From NCBI RefSeq assembly GCF_018691265.1, contig NW_024881316.1, positions 27,815,819-27,879,818 of the forward strand: a stretch of 64,000 nt of DNA. Direction: 5' to 3'. The notes below the pieces were generated by a model. The model saw nothing but the letters and a program-made list of their open reading frames with translations. It did no database searches and was not told the origin of the DNA. Every line of letters starts with the position of its first letter. Within the stretch, counting starts at the first letter, position 1. This stretch comes from Tyto alba (lineage: Eukaryota; Chordata; Aves; Strigiformes; Tytonidae). Of this stretch, positions 13,801 to 24,732 are shown piece by piece. Both the position numbers and the translations under genes were made by a program.

Positions 13801-14165
13801 CATCTGATAACTGTATTAAGATGAGCATTATTTACAATATCATGACTACACCAAGAGTCTTCAAGTCTAAAAAAAAAAAGATGAATACAAGTTCATGCAA
13901 GCATAAATGGCATGGAAAGAATGGATACTGTTTGATTATTTCTACTCCCTTTCAGAGTAAGAACACAGGAAACCAAATGAACCCATTAGGAAAGTTAAAA
14001 AACAGTCAAAGGCATCATTCTTCAAGCAAGTGGAACTCCTTGCCAAAACATTTTGTGGATGCTGAAGGTTTACACAGATTCAAAAGGAAACTTCACTAAT
14101 TCAGTAGAGAAATCCACTGTGGTTCCACATGGAAACTACATCCAACTCAGGCATTCATAAACCCA
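1869..14165. other. Long AT-rich interval without supported genes
   Basis: About 12.3 kb with no recognisable exon, RNA gene or transposon. The longest open frames (8199-8642 on the minus strand, 147 codons; 11507-11932 on the plus strand, 141 codons) have no known domain, no visible promoter or splice context and compositions typical of chance frames. A slightly GC-richer patch at about 8590-8960 is not explained. A 16-bp perfect palindrome lies at 9621-9636. Confidence 0.55.
9621..9636. repeat. 16-bp perfect palindrome
   Basis: AATCAGAATTCTGATT is identical to its reverse complement. It is preceded by an imperfect palindromic stretch with the same GATTCTGA theme (9608-9624). No function is implied. 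Confidence 0.7.
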
Positions 14166-14585
14166 TGGAATCATTGAACAATTTAGGTTGGAAATACTGG
14201 AGGTCATCCAGTCCAACTTTTTGCTAAAAGTAGAGGTAAATTCAATGTTACTACAAGTTACTCAGGTCCAAGCATGAAGATCCCACAACCACACTGAGCA
14301 CTGTTCCAGTGCTTAACAACTCTTATAACAAAAATATCTTCCATGTGTCTACTTGAAATTCCTCTTACTTTCATTAATATGCAAGTGACTGTTGTTTATT
14401 GCTTTCTGGTTATTAATTTATGAGGAAACTCTGGTGACTTTTTCTAACTCCCCGTTAGCTACAACAGTTAGGTCATTCCTTATTGCCTTCTTTCAACCAC
14501 AGAACAAATCCAACCTCTCCAACATCTCCTTTCATGTTATATGCTCCGTCTACCCATTTTAGTGGCACTCTGATGGACACTACTT
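14166..14585 (-). mobile_element. Diverged CR1 LINE 3' end
   Basis: Read on the plus strand this is the reverse complement of a CR1 3' end. It opens with a form of the familiar GGTTGGAA...GGTCATCCAGTCCAAC tail. It ends with a stretch close to the CR1 'nearly universal' block: ACAAATCCAACCTCTCCAAC, then CATTTTAGTGGCACTCTGATGGAC. The middle is highly diverged and no ORF remains. CR1 elements are usually 5'-truncated, and this copy retains only the 3' end (about 420 bp). Outer limits are approximate. Confidence 0.75.
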
Positions 14586-15515
14586 TATAAACTTCTTTCT
14601 TGGGCAACAAAAAACTGGATTAGAGATTAGAGTGAAAAGTGGAGTAGCTGCCCTTATGTGATTTACCAGGCACCCATTGTTGGCTGCTATGGGAGAAAGA
14701 ATACTGGGCTAAACACACTTTAGTTTGACCCAGTATGTTTGTCTTCATGTTCATTAGTATAAAGTTTTTATGACTTTTTGCCTTTGGTTATTGTTTGTCT
14801 TAATACAGTGCTTTTGATCAGTTATCCTATCCTAAATAAAGAGGATCACAGCCAAGTATGACTTGCTCTGAAGGGATTTGTCCAGTCTTCAGTAAAGATC
14901 AAGTTTCCCTTTTGTTTGTTTCCATGTTTTGTATTTTATTGCACTTTATTCAAATGAAACCTAGCCTGGAAATGGTTTAATAATCAGACATTGCTGCTTT
15001 TACTGTACTTATCGAAGACCAAATGCCAAAAATACTGCACTTCAGTCATCTGCTTGAAATATGGCTTCAGAGAAATAAAATGCATAAATAGGCCACTTTA
15101 TTTTAAAATAAAAGTGAAAGTATAAATGCATTAATTTCCATTAAAAATTTTAAATTAATAAAGAAATTTTTAAATTTTACTAAATGAATATATAGTATTT
15201 AAACTCTACATTAAAGTATCCTTCTGTAATGCTAATCAGAATGGTAAGTGATTATCAAGTAGTACAATGTTTGCCTAGGGTAAAATGTATTTTCATAAGA
15301 AATATAATATTTCCTATTCAAATATGCCAGCTATTCAAATCTTCTTCAAGAAAATGAAATCTAAAGGATGATGCTTTTTTTTTAATCTTTGCTTTTCATA
15401 TTCTCTTTCACTCCACTATAAACAGGAAGAAATTCTTTCACCTCTTGAAGTCAAAAGTCTAGCAAACCAGGATTTCCTAGTGAAGATTTTCCAAGTCTAA
15501 TGAAAGCAAATACAG

Positions 15516-15629
15516 AAAAAAAAAAAAAAAAAAAACAAAAAAACACACACACAAAAAAAAAAAAAAACAAAAAACAAAAAACAAACAAACAAAAAAAAAA
15601 AACAAAAAAAAAAAACCAAACAAACAAAA
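15516..15629 (+). repeat. A-rich tract with (CA)n and (CAAA)n
   Basis: Runs of A broken by CACACACACA, CAAAAAA and CAAA units for about 114 bp. It resembles a decayed poly(A) tail or a purely slippage-derived microsatellite. No retrogene body is recognised on its 5' side. Confidence 0.85.
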
Positions 15630-18315
15630 CGGGGAACAACCTAATTCCCTTTCTTAATCAGAAGAGTATAGGTAATGTGAAATTCCATAAATTTGCTCAA
15701 AACTTGTGTATTTGATGGGTATGATGATGTCTACTGACTTGCTGCACTTCCTTGCATGCTGTATGGCTTGCAACTTTCACAAGTCTACTGTAGCAGTCAA
15801 CATTTGAGAACAAGCCTATTTGTGCCTGTTTGAAAGAGAAACAGAAGATAAATGTGATTTGTTTGCCCGAAGTTTAAAGAATTAACAATCTTTTTTGTGT
15901 GTGTCTCTTAAGTCATCAAGCATGACTTTACAGTGCTTTCCACACCATCAGACTTAAGGTCTCCTGTTCACTCTCAAGCCATTGTCATAATCACTTTCCT
16001 TGCTGTTTACATATTTTCCCCGGGATTTTCAGCTTCTAATACATAGAAACTTGCAAGGAAACTCATAGCCTGCAAACTGCAGCTGCTGTTGAAAATATTA
16101 ATTCTCTAATCAAGTCCTGCTTAATTATCTTCTGTCAGAGGAGAGAGTTCTTTCTTCAACTGAACTCACAGAAGAAATGTTTGGTGTTCCCATTATACTT
16201 TTTCCCAGACAGCTGCCTTATTCATCTCCTGAATGTTACCAGTTTTCTCCATTCATCCATATAAGTCTCTTATACAAGCACTTCCTACTTTATTCCAGCC
16301 AAAGGAGTATTTATTCATATTTGCCTAAATTTATAACTTGGTATGTGTCATGGTCCACCAGTACAAGTAGACAACGTACAGCCTAGTCCACAGTCCCCCT
16401 CCTGTATGGCGTAGGTCTGCCTCTATTAGCTAAAGCTTAGGTATTGACATTTGGACTGAGATGAGTCAAAATGCCAGTCAGTATCTTTCCACTGAAATTA
16501 ATGTTCCTGATTTCTCTAGTACAGAAAGTTTTTTCTTTGAATATGATTAATCAACAAATATGCTTTGAAATACTTATGTTTTCTAATACATCAAATGCTT
16601 AAACGAGTTTCCTTTTAATTCAGAAACTGTATTGTTCAGGACCTCTCCCAACTACTTCCACCTACAACAGATAACTATCTTTCTTCTTTCAACCACACAG
16701 AAGGAATAACACAATCTCAAACCATATTTTAAAGCCAAATTTCAGATTGCCCAGAGATTGCAGCTGTAATGCTCTGTGATACCTCTCTGTCCCAGTTCAG
16801 GATATCCATCTCTGCTTCAGTTGTTTCTATTGTCAGGATTTCTCTCCACTGTTTATAGTCTCTAATTCCATTTGCTATAGGAATCTCACTCTAGTCAATA
16901 CTGTGTTCACACCCTTGCTTTACTCCTCCCCTTCTTATCACTGGTTTCCTTCCTTGTATACTGTATTTCTTCTCTGTTTTGAATAGCAATTATCTAATCT
17001 TCCTGATTATCCAATGGCTATGCAATTTTTTTCTCCCATTCAGCTGTGTTCTGCCTTATATCCACACTTGCAAATGAGGAGACTACTTTGGGTCATCTGA
17101 CTATAAATCTTTGCACATGTTGAGAGTTTCTTTCTTCTAATCCCAGTTCTGAAAAATAAAGTCAGGCAGTAGCTGGACTAAAATCACTATCTTACATGAA
17201 GATTGCCATTATGTGGAAAGATTTCTGAAGTCAGCTGTAGACACCAATTACCCAGATGCTTCTTTAGAGATATAAATCAGCTGGAATGAGATTAAAAACA
17301 CATGGAAACATCTGCATGAATAGATCTAGAAGCACTTCTGATTTCTCAGGTTCAAGAGCTCATTATGGTTGTATCTTTACTCCATTATAGGATAAAATCC
17401 AGGGAAGATTCATATTTCTTTTATCACATGCTCTGGATTCTGCTGAAAGGAAAGTTGGATGTGTATTTGATATATACATCATACTATATGACTGCCTTTT
17501 CTAGGTGGATTATCAAGGTGCCAGGCTTGCAAGGATACTTTGCAACCAGTAAATGGCAGTACATCATGTAAAACTTACATGTCCTTAAGCACAGGTGAGA
17601 TTATATTGTCTTCTCAGCAAATATATGTTCAGAAAAGCATAGCATTCATAAATGAGAATTCTCTTCCTAGAATGTGTAAACAGTTGATGGTATAAATGCA
17701 TTCAAAAACTCTTACTGACTTTGTTATATGTTTTGCTAAAAAGATCATTGTCTGCTTGGTGAAACTAAATCCAAACATTCAGACCAAAAGTTCAAACTAT
17801 TGTTCATATTTTGAGGATTTGCATACTGTTGCTACCAATAATGAAAAAGTGTATGTATTCTCTCCCTTAGTGTCTGTGTTGTAACTCCAATTGTTCCTCT
17901 TCTTTTTTACAAGAACAATATATTTTACTGGTGTTATTTTATTCCTCCTACACTCCTCTCCCCCGAAAAAGAAAAAAAAATTAATCACTCTCACTGTCTG
18001 TCTAGAGGGGTGACATTTACTGAAATAAAAGGATTCTTAAAGGATAATTGTAGAGCAGTAGTGGAGCCTAACACTTCCAAGGACAAAATGTTAAAAAGTA
18101 GACTTCCATCAAATAAAAGGCTTAGATAATAGGAAACAAAAATAACAGGTTAAGACAGTAATATGTTCTGGTTATGTTTACACTAGGAGATCTGATAATT
18201 TATCTCATTCAAGTATCTGGGCGTACACACAGCTATACCTTGACTCTACATAGAACTTAGTTCTGGATACACTTACCTTTTGCATGCTGGAGGCAGATGC
18301 TCAAGTATCAAAGGG

Positions 18316-18336
18316 GAGGAGTAATCTTTACTCCTC
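18316..18336. repeat. Small perfect hairpin
   Basis: GAGGAGTAA at 18316-18324 pairs with TTACTCCTC at 18328-18336 across a 3-nt loop, with G and C runs just outside that could extend the stem after a 2-nt bulge. It could simply be chance. Confidence 0.5.
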
Positions 18337-21300
18337 TACCCCCTTCCTAGTGAAGCAGGAAGGTTTTGGCAATAGCTGCTCGCTTGCCTTGAGGGAAAGG
18401 TAAGTGTGCTGAAACACACTGGGACAGTCTTCATGCTGTTCAGTTAAAAGATAAGTAGCATTACATAACACAAACTCCCTTATTTCTTTTGGTCACAGTG
18501 CAGCTGCTGTTACTGGGAACAAACCAGGCTGATAACATCTTTGTGAAAAATGAAAAGATGGTGCCTCCTGAGCAGTGTGGTACAACAATGAAACTTCTGT
18601 ATAAAATGCAGAAACAAAAACAAATAGGTGGAGTTTTTCTTGACCATAAGTGAGATAGTTCACACCATTCCTCCTTCTGGATTAAGCATGTTCCTACATG
18701 ATAGTCACACAAAATGATTCTAGAAGATATCAGAACAAAACTGGGTATAATGAGTGTTGAATGACACTTCTTGATGAGCCTTAAAAACAACGAGAGCAAG
18801 TACTGTCTTGGCCTTCACCTCCACAGTGTCCTGTTCTTTTTTAACCTGTTCTTACTGCCATGGTAAAGTCTGGGGAGCAGCTCGATTGCCAGAGGCTGTT
18901 GATCAGGGTCTGTGACTAAAATATCACACCAGGAATTCTGGTTTCTTGCTCACGTAGAGCCAAGTGGAGTCTGACTGAAAAAATAAGTTTTTGTCTATCC
19001 TCTGGTCAAAACTCTCAGCAAGGGCTAAATTGGTTACCAATTTCATAGGGATTTAACTTCTCTCTTTAAAATTTCCTGGGGTTGCTTAGAAATATGTTCT
19101 CAATAACCTTTTCTTTGATAGAAATGTCTTTCTTGCTCTAACCCTTTCATGGAAAATCTCTTTCCATTTCAATCCTTGCCACTGGTTAAGAAATAAATAA
19201 CTTTTATAACAATCTTCAAAATACTTTTTTGTCTTCTCCTACATTAGTGTCAGAGGCTGAAATAACTTTCAATCTGTTTTCCTTTCAAAGATTTTGCCTT
19301 CACAAGTGCATATGGGCCTAATTAGAGTCATTGGATGGAATATTACTGGTAGAAGAAAGTTCATATTTAAAATGCTATAGTATTGCAATGCATCTCATAT
19401 GGAATCTGGAGGTAAGCAGTAATATCCCAACAGTGAATATTATTGTTCTTGAAGAGTAAAACCACTGGAATATTTCCCCTGTACTGGTGCTATATTTTTT
19501 TGCAGACTGAAGCCATGACTAAGCCTAAATTTGAGCTGAAAAGCAACAGCTTCTTCTGTCACAGGAGGATCTTTCACAATCATTCACTTTAGCCCACTAT
19601 TTCCTCCCTCAGGGAAGGACACAACACCATATCATAATGCAGTGTAGTACTTTGTGTGTAACTGTCTATATCCTATGATGACATAACTGAGATCCTGCTG
19701 CTCAGCAAACAGACCCCTTTTAACACCTGCATTCCTCCGTGACATGCCACAGTGATTGATGATGCTCTGCTGCACTAGACTCAAATTGTTCTGGAGTTAA
19801 AACATTGCTGTACTGTACCTAAACAACCTCTGTCCTCCACATCTCTGTCTTAGCAATTCCAGCCCGTTAAAGGATTAGTGTTTCCCTAGATATGTGGATC
19901 ATTAACCCTGACAAGGTAGTAGCTGATCTTTACAGTCACCAGCTTCACTCAGAAATATTGGTTCAATCGTTTATAAATCTAGACAATAAATGCCTGCTTA
20001 ATAAACTGTATGGTCACATCTATTATGCGGTTAAGATCTCTGGCACAGATGGATTGAAAAGTAAATCAAAAAATCACTGATGTCTTTGCAGAAAGTATCT
20101 AGTTACAGGACTGCAAGTTCCAGTATCAATGGGTATGTTGCACCTCCTTCTTATGGATACAAACTGAGACAGTACTTGTCTCATGTGCTCCAGGGATATT
20201 ATTCCCTGATTTACATTACATGACATTGTAATTTCTCCACTTACCCATATTATTTAGCTTGACAATATGCACAGCCTAATTTCTCTCATTTTAGTCATAT
20301 TCTGGCATTGATTTATGCTACACCTTCCTATCATTTTTTAAGATAACGTTACCTACCAATCACTGTCAGGATGACCTAGGACTTTTAAAGACCACCTACC
20401 TTTTACTCTTATTTTGCAAGTGTCTCTCCTAATGCTCATTCTCTTCATTTGTACTACCAAATATTGGGGGTAACTGTAATCCTGAGTGTGCTAGTTACTC
20501 AGACTCCAATATTGTTCCGATCTTTTATTAATGGATATTTTTACCAGGAGCCTGTTCACTACTTCACTCCCTCTTACCCCTCTTTTTGATCATTTCATTA
20601 TCCTTAAGGATGCTCAGCATAACTACTCTTTGCCTCTTCAACCCAGAAGTCCAATGCTATTTTTATCAGTTCAGGCAAATAAGCTATCAGATACAAGCTT
20701 CCCTACCTGAGTTGTATTCAGCAGAAATGCTTTTGGATAACTAGGGTTTGCCAAATACATCTTCTGTGTAAAGATTTTGGCAGCCATTTTTGTGATACTG
20801 AACAGTCAATCTTTTCAAGAGGTTGCTAGCATCTCTGACTATATACTTTCAGATGATTTTCACATTTTTTCTTCAATCTTATATTTAGCTTTGGGTAAGT
20901 ACGTTAACACTGTAACATATGCTGTCAGACTCATAACAAAGAGCAAAACTTAAAGGAAGAACTACATATACCTTTTTGAGGTAATTTTATTTTTTCAGGT
21001 GATAGCTGGTCACTGTTACTATGTTTTAGATGTCTGGGTGCCATCTATTTAACTTCTAATCATCACTAGACACTCTGACTCTATTTTTATGGTTTTACAA
21101 ATAAGGTTTTTATTCCCATCAGATAATTCTGGATATACAGGATAAATCTGTCCAAATCCCCCGCACATAACTTCTTGACATGCTTTTTATGTCTTCTCAC
21201 CAGAAAGTGTCCAGCAAAACGCTATTTTTGACTACATTTTTAACTTACACTAATTTTTAAGAAAGGTGCCCTCTGGGAACAAAATAGAAACTCAAACCCT

Positions 21301-23385
21301 CAAGACACTGAACTATTTCATCAGCAAGAGTTAGCATAAATTTTTGCATCCCTGTCCACCAGAAATGGGAATTAGACCATAAACTTAATTTACATAACTG
21401 AATAATGATGACTTATGGACCTTAGTGACCTGACTCAGACTTCAATGTACTAGATATGAAAGGCGCAGGATCAAACCATTTTCCCTAAGTCATACTTCTA
21501 TTCTATTGAAAAAGTATTAATTAATTCACCATCTTCCTCAGAAGTTCAACAGACGTTAAAATGCTGTGCATTTTCATTTATTTACCATGTGTATGTGTTC
21601 CCCATTTAATCGCAAACTTCTGTTCAGACCACAGAGTTTTGGAGTGTTGCTGTGTATCTGGATGCTTCAACTCCCTCCACATGAAAAAATTAGCACACTC
21701 AAATCATGGAGACTGAAAGACCCTCTACAGGTGGCACCACTCTAAGAACACTGTTTCTAAATGACTGAAGTCCTGTGATAGCAACAAATCCAGGTAAATG
21801 GACAAAACAATGTGTAAAAAATTCATTCCAGTACTCAATAAAAAGGGAGTCTGGGCTAGTGGTTTATACTTCAGACCTCCTTTATTTGGGTTTACTGTTG
21901 TTGGGTATTAGAGTAAGAGTTTAAATAAATGACCCATAGGTTGCACTAGTTTAGAATATCCCCTGGCAACTTTATCAGGCAACCATGTCCTCTTTCTGGG
22001 CTTCTTGCTCCCCGTTCATAGTTACTACATGCACATATGTCCACTGCCTACATAACTACATATCTAGACCCCCAGAGGACTAGGGCATATGGTAAAAGAT
22101 GTCAATGTTAGACTAGAAATCTATTTGATTATTGCAGCTCCAGCTGCATCAGATTCACAGCGCTAACAGCTTTAATGGATGATCCCATTCTTTGACATCT
22201 TTCATGTAGATATGTGGCTCCAGCTAAGTTTGATAAACTTAGTTCTTCAAAATTACTAAATTTTTTTTTTTTTTTTAATGTAAAACACTCACAGATGTCC
22301 TTCATGTCCTCCAAAACACTTTAACATTTGAAAATAAGCAATGATATGGATGTGCAGATCCTAGTGAATGATATATTGCTTGAAAAAATATCCTCAAACA
22401 ACTTCCCCCGCTGTTGATGTTAAATAGAATCTTTTCAAAGCAGCTAATTTGCCAGTGATTCACTGAGGAAAATTCTCATTATTGGTTAGCTGCAGAATAA
22501 CTTTTCCCTTGAGAACTCTTCCCCAAGGATTTCTGCATCCTGAAGCTAGTGTCATTTTGCAATAGCATACGAAGGTTAATCCTATTAGAAAGATTTTACT
22601 TCATTCTACTAGTTAGGGTGATACATCTATAGGACAACAATAAACTGACAATTAGTCTATGAGATACTTTTTTGAGTAAAGAAGAATTTTTTAGATGTCT
22701 GTGTTCCCAATTTAATAAGGCAAACAGATACTTTGGTGTTTAACCCCTTCAAAGACCAACCAAACCTGTTACGTTAATCTACTTGCTTTGAAGCTATCAG
22801 ATATGTCTATTCGGCTGATACAAGGTTTCAAGTTTTCAGAACTATGTTTTGAAGAAGATAAACAACGGAAGAGTGGACAGAATCCATTTACTGGATGATT
22901 GATTATCCTGCATGGAAAACATCTCTGTGACCATAGAAAGGGGTCTTTACATTCTTGCTTAACATCTAACCATAGACTCAGCAATTAATTTAAAGTGCAG
23001 TAGAATCTCACTTAAAAACTTATCAGACAGATTAAATGATAGAGGTTGTAGGATGCAAGTGTCCTACTTGATAAAATAATTATTGTTTATTGCAGTTCAG
23101 ACTGAGTCTAAAAGTAAATTGTGGGTAGCAGAGAACCAGTGAGAATTGGAGCTGTTGTCAGGGATTCTGGACAAACGGATGAAACTTTTATATATCCATC
23201 TGGCATGGTTTGAGCTCAGAGGGCAACTGAACACCACACAGCTGTTCACTCCCCCTTTCCCCCCCAGTGCTGAGAAGGGAAAGTTAAGTTAATTTGGGAT
23301 TCGAGACAGGACTGCGAGGGCAAATCACCCATTATGGTCATGGGCAAAAGGCAGAATTGTTAGGGGAAGAAAAAAGGAACATAGA

Positions 23386-23391
23386 TTTATT
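23386..23391 (-). terminator. Retroviral poly(A) signal, LTR copy 2
   Basis: AATAAA on the minus strand, in the part of the LTR shared with the 34.5 kb copy (34721-34726) and deleted from the 0.9 kb copy. Confidence 0.65.
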
Positions 23392-24102
23392 ACGGACAAC
23401 AACAACAACAACAATTAACAGACAGAGTAGAACAGCAAGAAGCAGTACCACATCTTGAGAACACCTTCCCCCCACTCCTCCCTTCTTCCCAGGCTCAGCT
23501 CTACTCCCAATATCTCTGCATCCTCCCCCAGCGGCGCAGGGGGAAGGGAATGGGGGGTGCAGTCAGTGCTGCTGCTTCTTCCATCTTTGGTATGGAGAGT
23601 TTCTAGAACGTCTTCCCCCTGGTCCATCATGGTCCCCCTCTCACTGGAGACAGTCCTCCACAAACTTTCTCCAACGTGAGTCCCTCCCATGGGCCTCAGC
23701 ATTTCCCTTGCTGCTCCAGTGTAGGACACCAACTTTCTCCAACTGGCATCCTTCCCGAGCTGCTCCGGCGTGGGACACCCCCGCATGCTGCAATCCTCCC
23801 AGCACCAAACTACAACAGCAGGTACTACTTCTTCCCAGAATGTCCCAACCTCCTTCAGGCTTAGACACTGCAGTCATCCATATGAGGTCCCTCACAGGCC
23901 ATAAATCAGTGTTTGCTCCACCGTAGATCTTCATGGGTGGCAGGGGGGGGCCGCCCTGCCGTCTCACCACAGGATACAGGGGGATGTCTGCCCCAGCACA
24001 CCTCGCCCCTCCTTTCTTTCTCCATTCCTCCACTGACTTTGGTGATCATGTAGCTGCAGCAACTTCTTCTCACAAGTGTGACTCCTTCTTACCAGGTCCC
24101 TT

Positions 24103-24110
24103 CTTAAATA
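24103..24110 (-). promoter_or_regulatory. TATA-like core promoter of LTR copy 2
   Basis: TATTTAAG on the minus strand, at the position equivalent to 1110-1117 and 35440-35447. Confidence 0.55.
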
Positions 24111-24254
24111 ACTTATCCCATCAGCTGCTTTGGTGCAGATGTGGGTGCAACTTGGAGCTGAGGGAGCTTCAAGAAGCTTCTCACAGGGAGTCACTGATGT
24201 ATGCCCCCTCCCCTGCTACCAAAATTGTCCCACCACTCACTGAAACACAGGACA

Positions 24255-24270
24255 TTCCACCCCTTGCCTC
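24255..24270 (-). promoter_or_regulatory. Polypurine tract
   Basis: On the minus strand GAGGCAAGGGGTGGAA lies directly before the TGTCC start of the LTR. This is the place and composition of a retroviral polypurine tract, the primer for plus-strand DNA synthesis. It is not perfectly purine (one C, one T). Confidence 0.7.
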
Positions 24271-24346
24271 TGTGAATTACATATTTAAGAATTATCATGA
24301 GAATCCACATTCACTACAGAAGATAGTTTACACATCAACATCAGAA

Positions 24347-24347
<1 letters not shown>

Positions 24348-24391
<44 letters not shown>
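24348..24391 (+). repeat. A44 homopolymer
   Basis: 44 consecutive A on the plus strand (T in the sense of the provirus), followed by CAACC and short A runs. Length is likely to vary between individuals or with sequencing error. Confidence 0.9.
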
Positions 24392-24392
<1 letters not shown>

Positions 24393-24626
24393 AACCAAAA
24401 CAGAAAAAAACCCCAAACTTTCCCACACCAAAATAAAAATAACATTGAGAAAATACTCAGACATAATAAATACACGAAATCCCCTCTGGTCTCTTCATCA
24501 CACCAGGAAAAAAACTTCCCCACAATTACAACTACAGAAATTCCAAAGATAATTTCACCAAGAGAGTTCAGTCTGTTTTGCCTGTTACCTCTCCCAATTA
24601 ATATACTTATCAAATCGCATCCCTTT

Positions 24627-24644
24627 GCCCTATGTTGGGCGCCA
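24627..24644 (-). promoter_or_regulatory. Primer binding site, tRNA-Lys type
   Basis: On the minus strand TGGCGCCCAACATAGGGC begins 8 nt after the LTR end. It matches the standard tRNA-Lys1,2 primer site of retroviruses at 16 of 18 positions as I recall that sequence. It defines the 5' to 3' order of the provirus and confirms that the short match beyond it is the end of a 5' LTR. Confidence 0.8.
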
Positions 24645-24652
24645 AGAAGGAC

Positions 24653-24732
24653 TGTCGTGGTTTGACCTCAGAGGGCAGCTGAGCACCATACAGTCTCTCC
24701 CACCCTCACACACGTCTGGCACTGAGCAGCTT
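24653..24732 (-). mobile_element. Stub of the 5' LTR, copy 2
   Basis: About 80 bp beginning TGTCGTGGTTTGACCTCAG on the plus strand align with the terminal part of the 3' LTR at 23201 onward, with about six differences in the first 41 bp. Similarity then stops, so the rest of the 5' LTR is lost and no target duplication can be identified. Confidence 0.75.

Larger units (their letters stand above)
14586..23200. other. AT-rich interval without supported genes
   Basis: No coding exon or RNA gene is recognised. It holds the A-rich tract at 15516-15629, a short perfect hairpin at 18316-18336 and a T tract at 22261-22276. Open frames are short and featureless; those across the A-rich tract are lysine- or phenylalanine-rich artefacts. 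Confidence 0.55.
23201..24254 (-). mobile_element. 3' LTR of ERV family A provirus, copy 2
   Basis: About 1054 bp matching the other family A LTRs in inverted orientation. On the minus strand it begins TGTCCTGTG at 24254 and ends near 23201 in CATGCCA, where the usual terminal ACA has decayed. A purine-rich tract immediately upstream on the minus strand (24270 to 24255) marks this as the 3' LTR. It carries a TATTTAAG promoter (24103-24110), a poly(A) signal (23386-23391) and an (ACA)n microsatellite at about 23396-23413 that the 34.5 kb copy lacks. Open frames of about 120-130 codons run through it but encode no recognised domain; similar frames exist in the other copies because the LTR is GC-rich and poor in stop codons. 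Confidence 0.88.
24255..24652 (-). mobile_element. Internal region of a nearly empty provirus
   Basis: Only 398 bp separate the 3' LTR from the 5' LTR stub. In minus-strand order there is a primer binding site, about 230 bp of T-rich leader, a pure T run of 44 (24348-24391 as A on the plus strand), about 75 bp of AT-rich sequence and the polypurine tract. No gag, pro, pol or env coding sequence is present. The one open frame (24341-24613) is largely poly-phenylalanine from the T run. This is either a coding-deleted provirus or a non-autonomous derivative that moved with proteins supplied by a related element. Confidence 0.8.

Noticed and set aside
15451..15715. Phenylalanine- and lysine-rich frames
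   Set aside because: They are translations of the A-rich tract at 15516-15629.
24341..24613. 90-codon minus-strand frame after the primer site
   Set aside because: It could be read as a gag start by position, but most of it is the T44 run and no gag feature is present.
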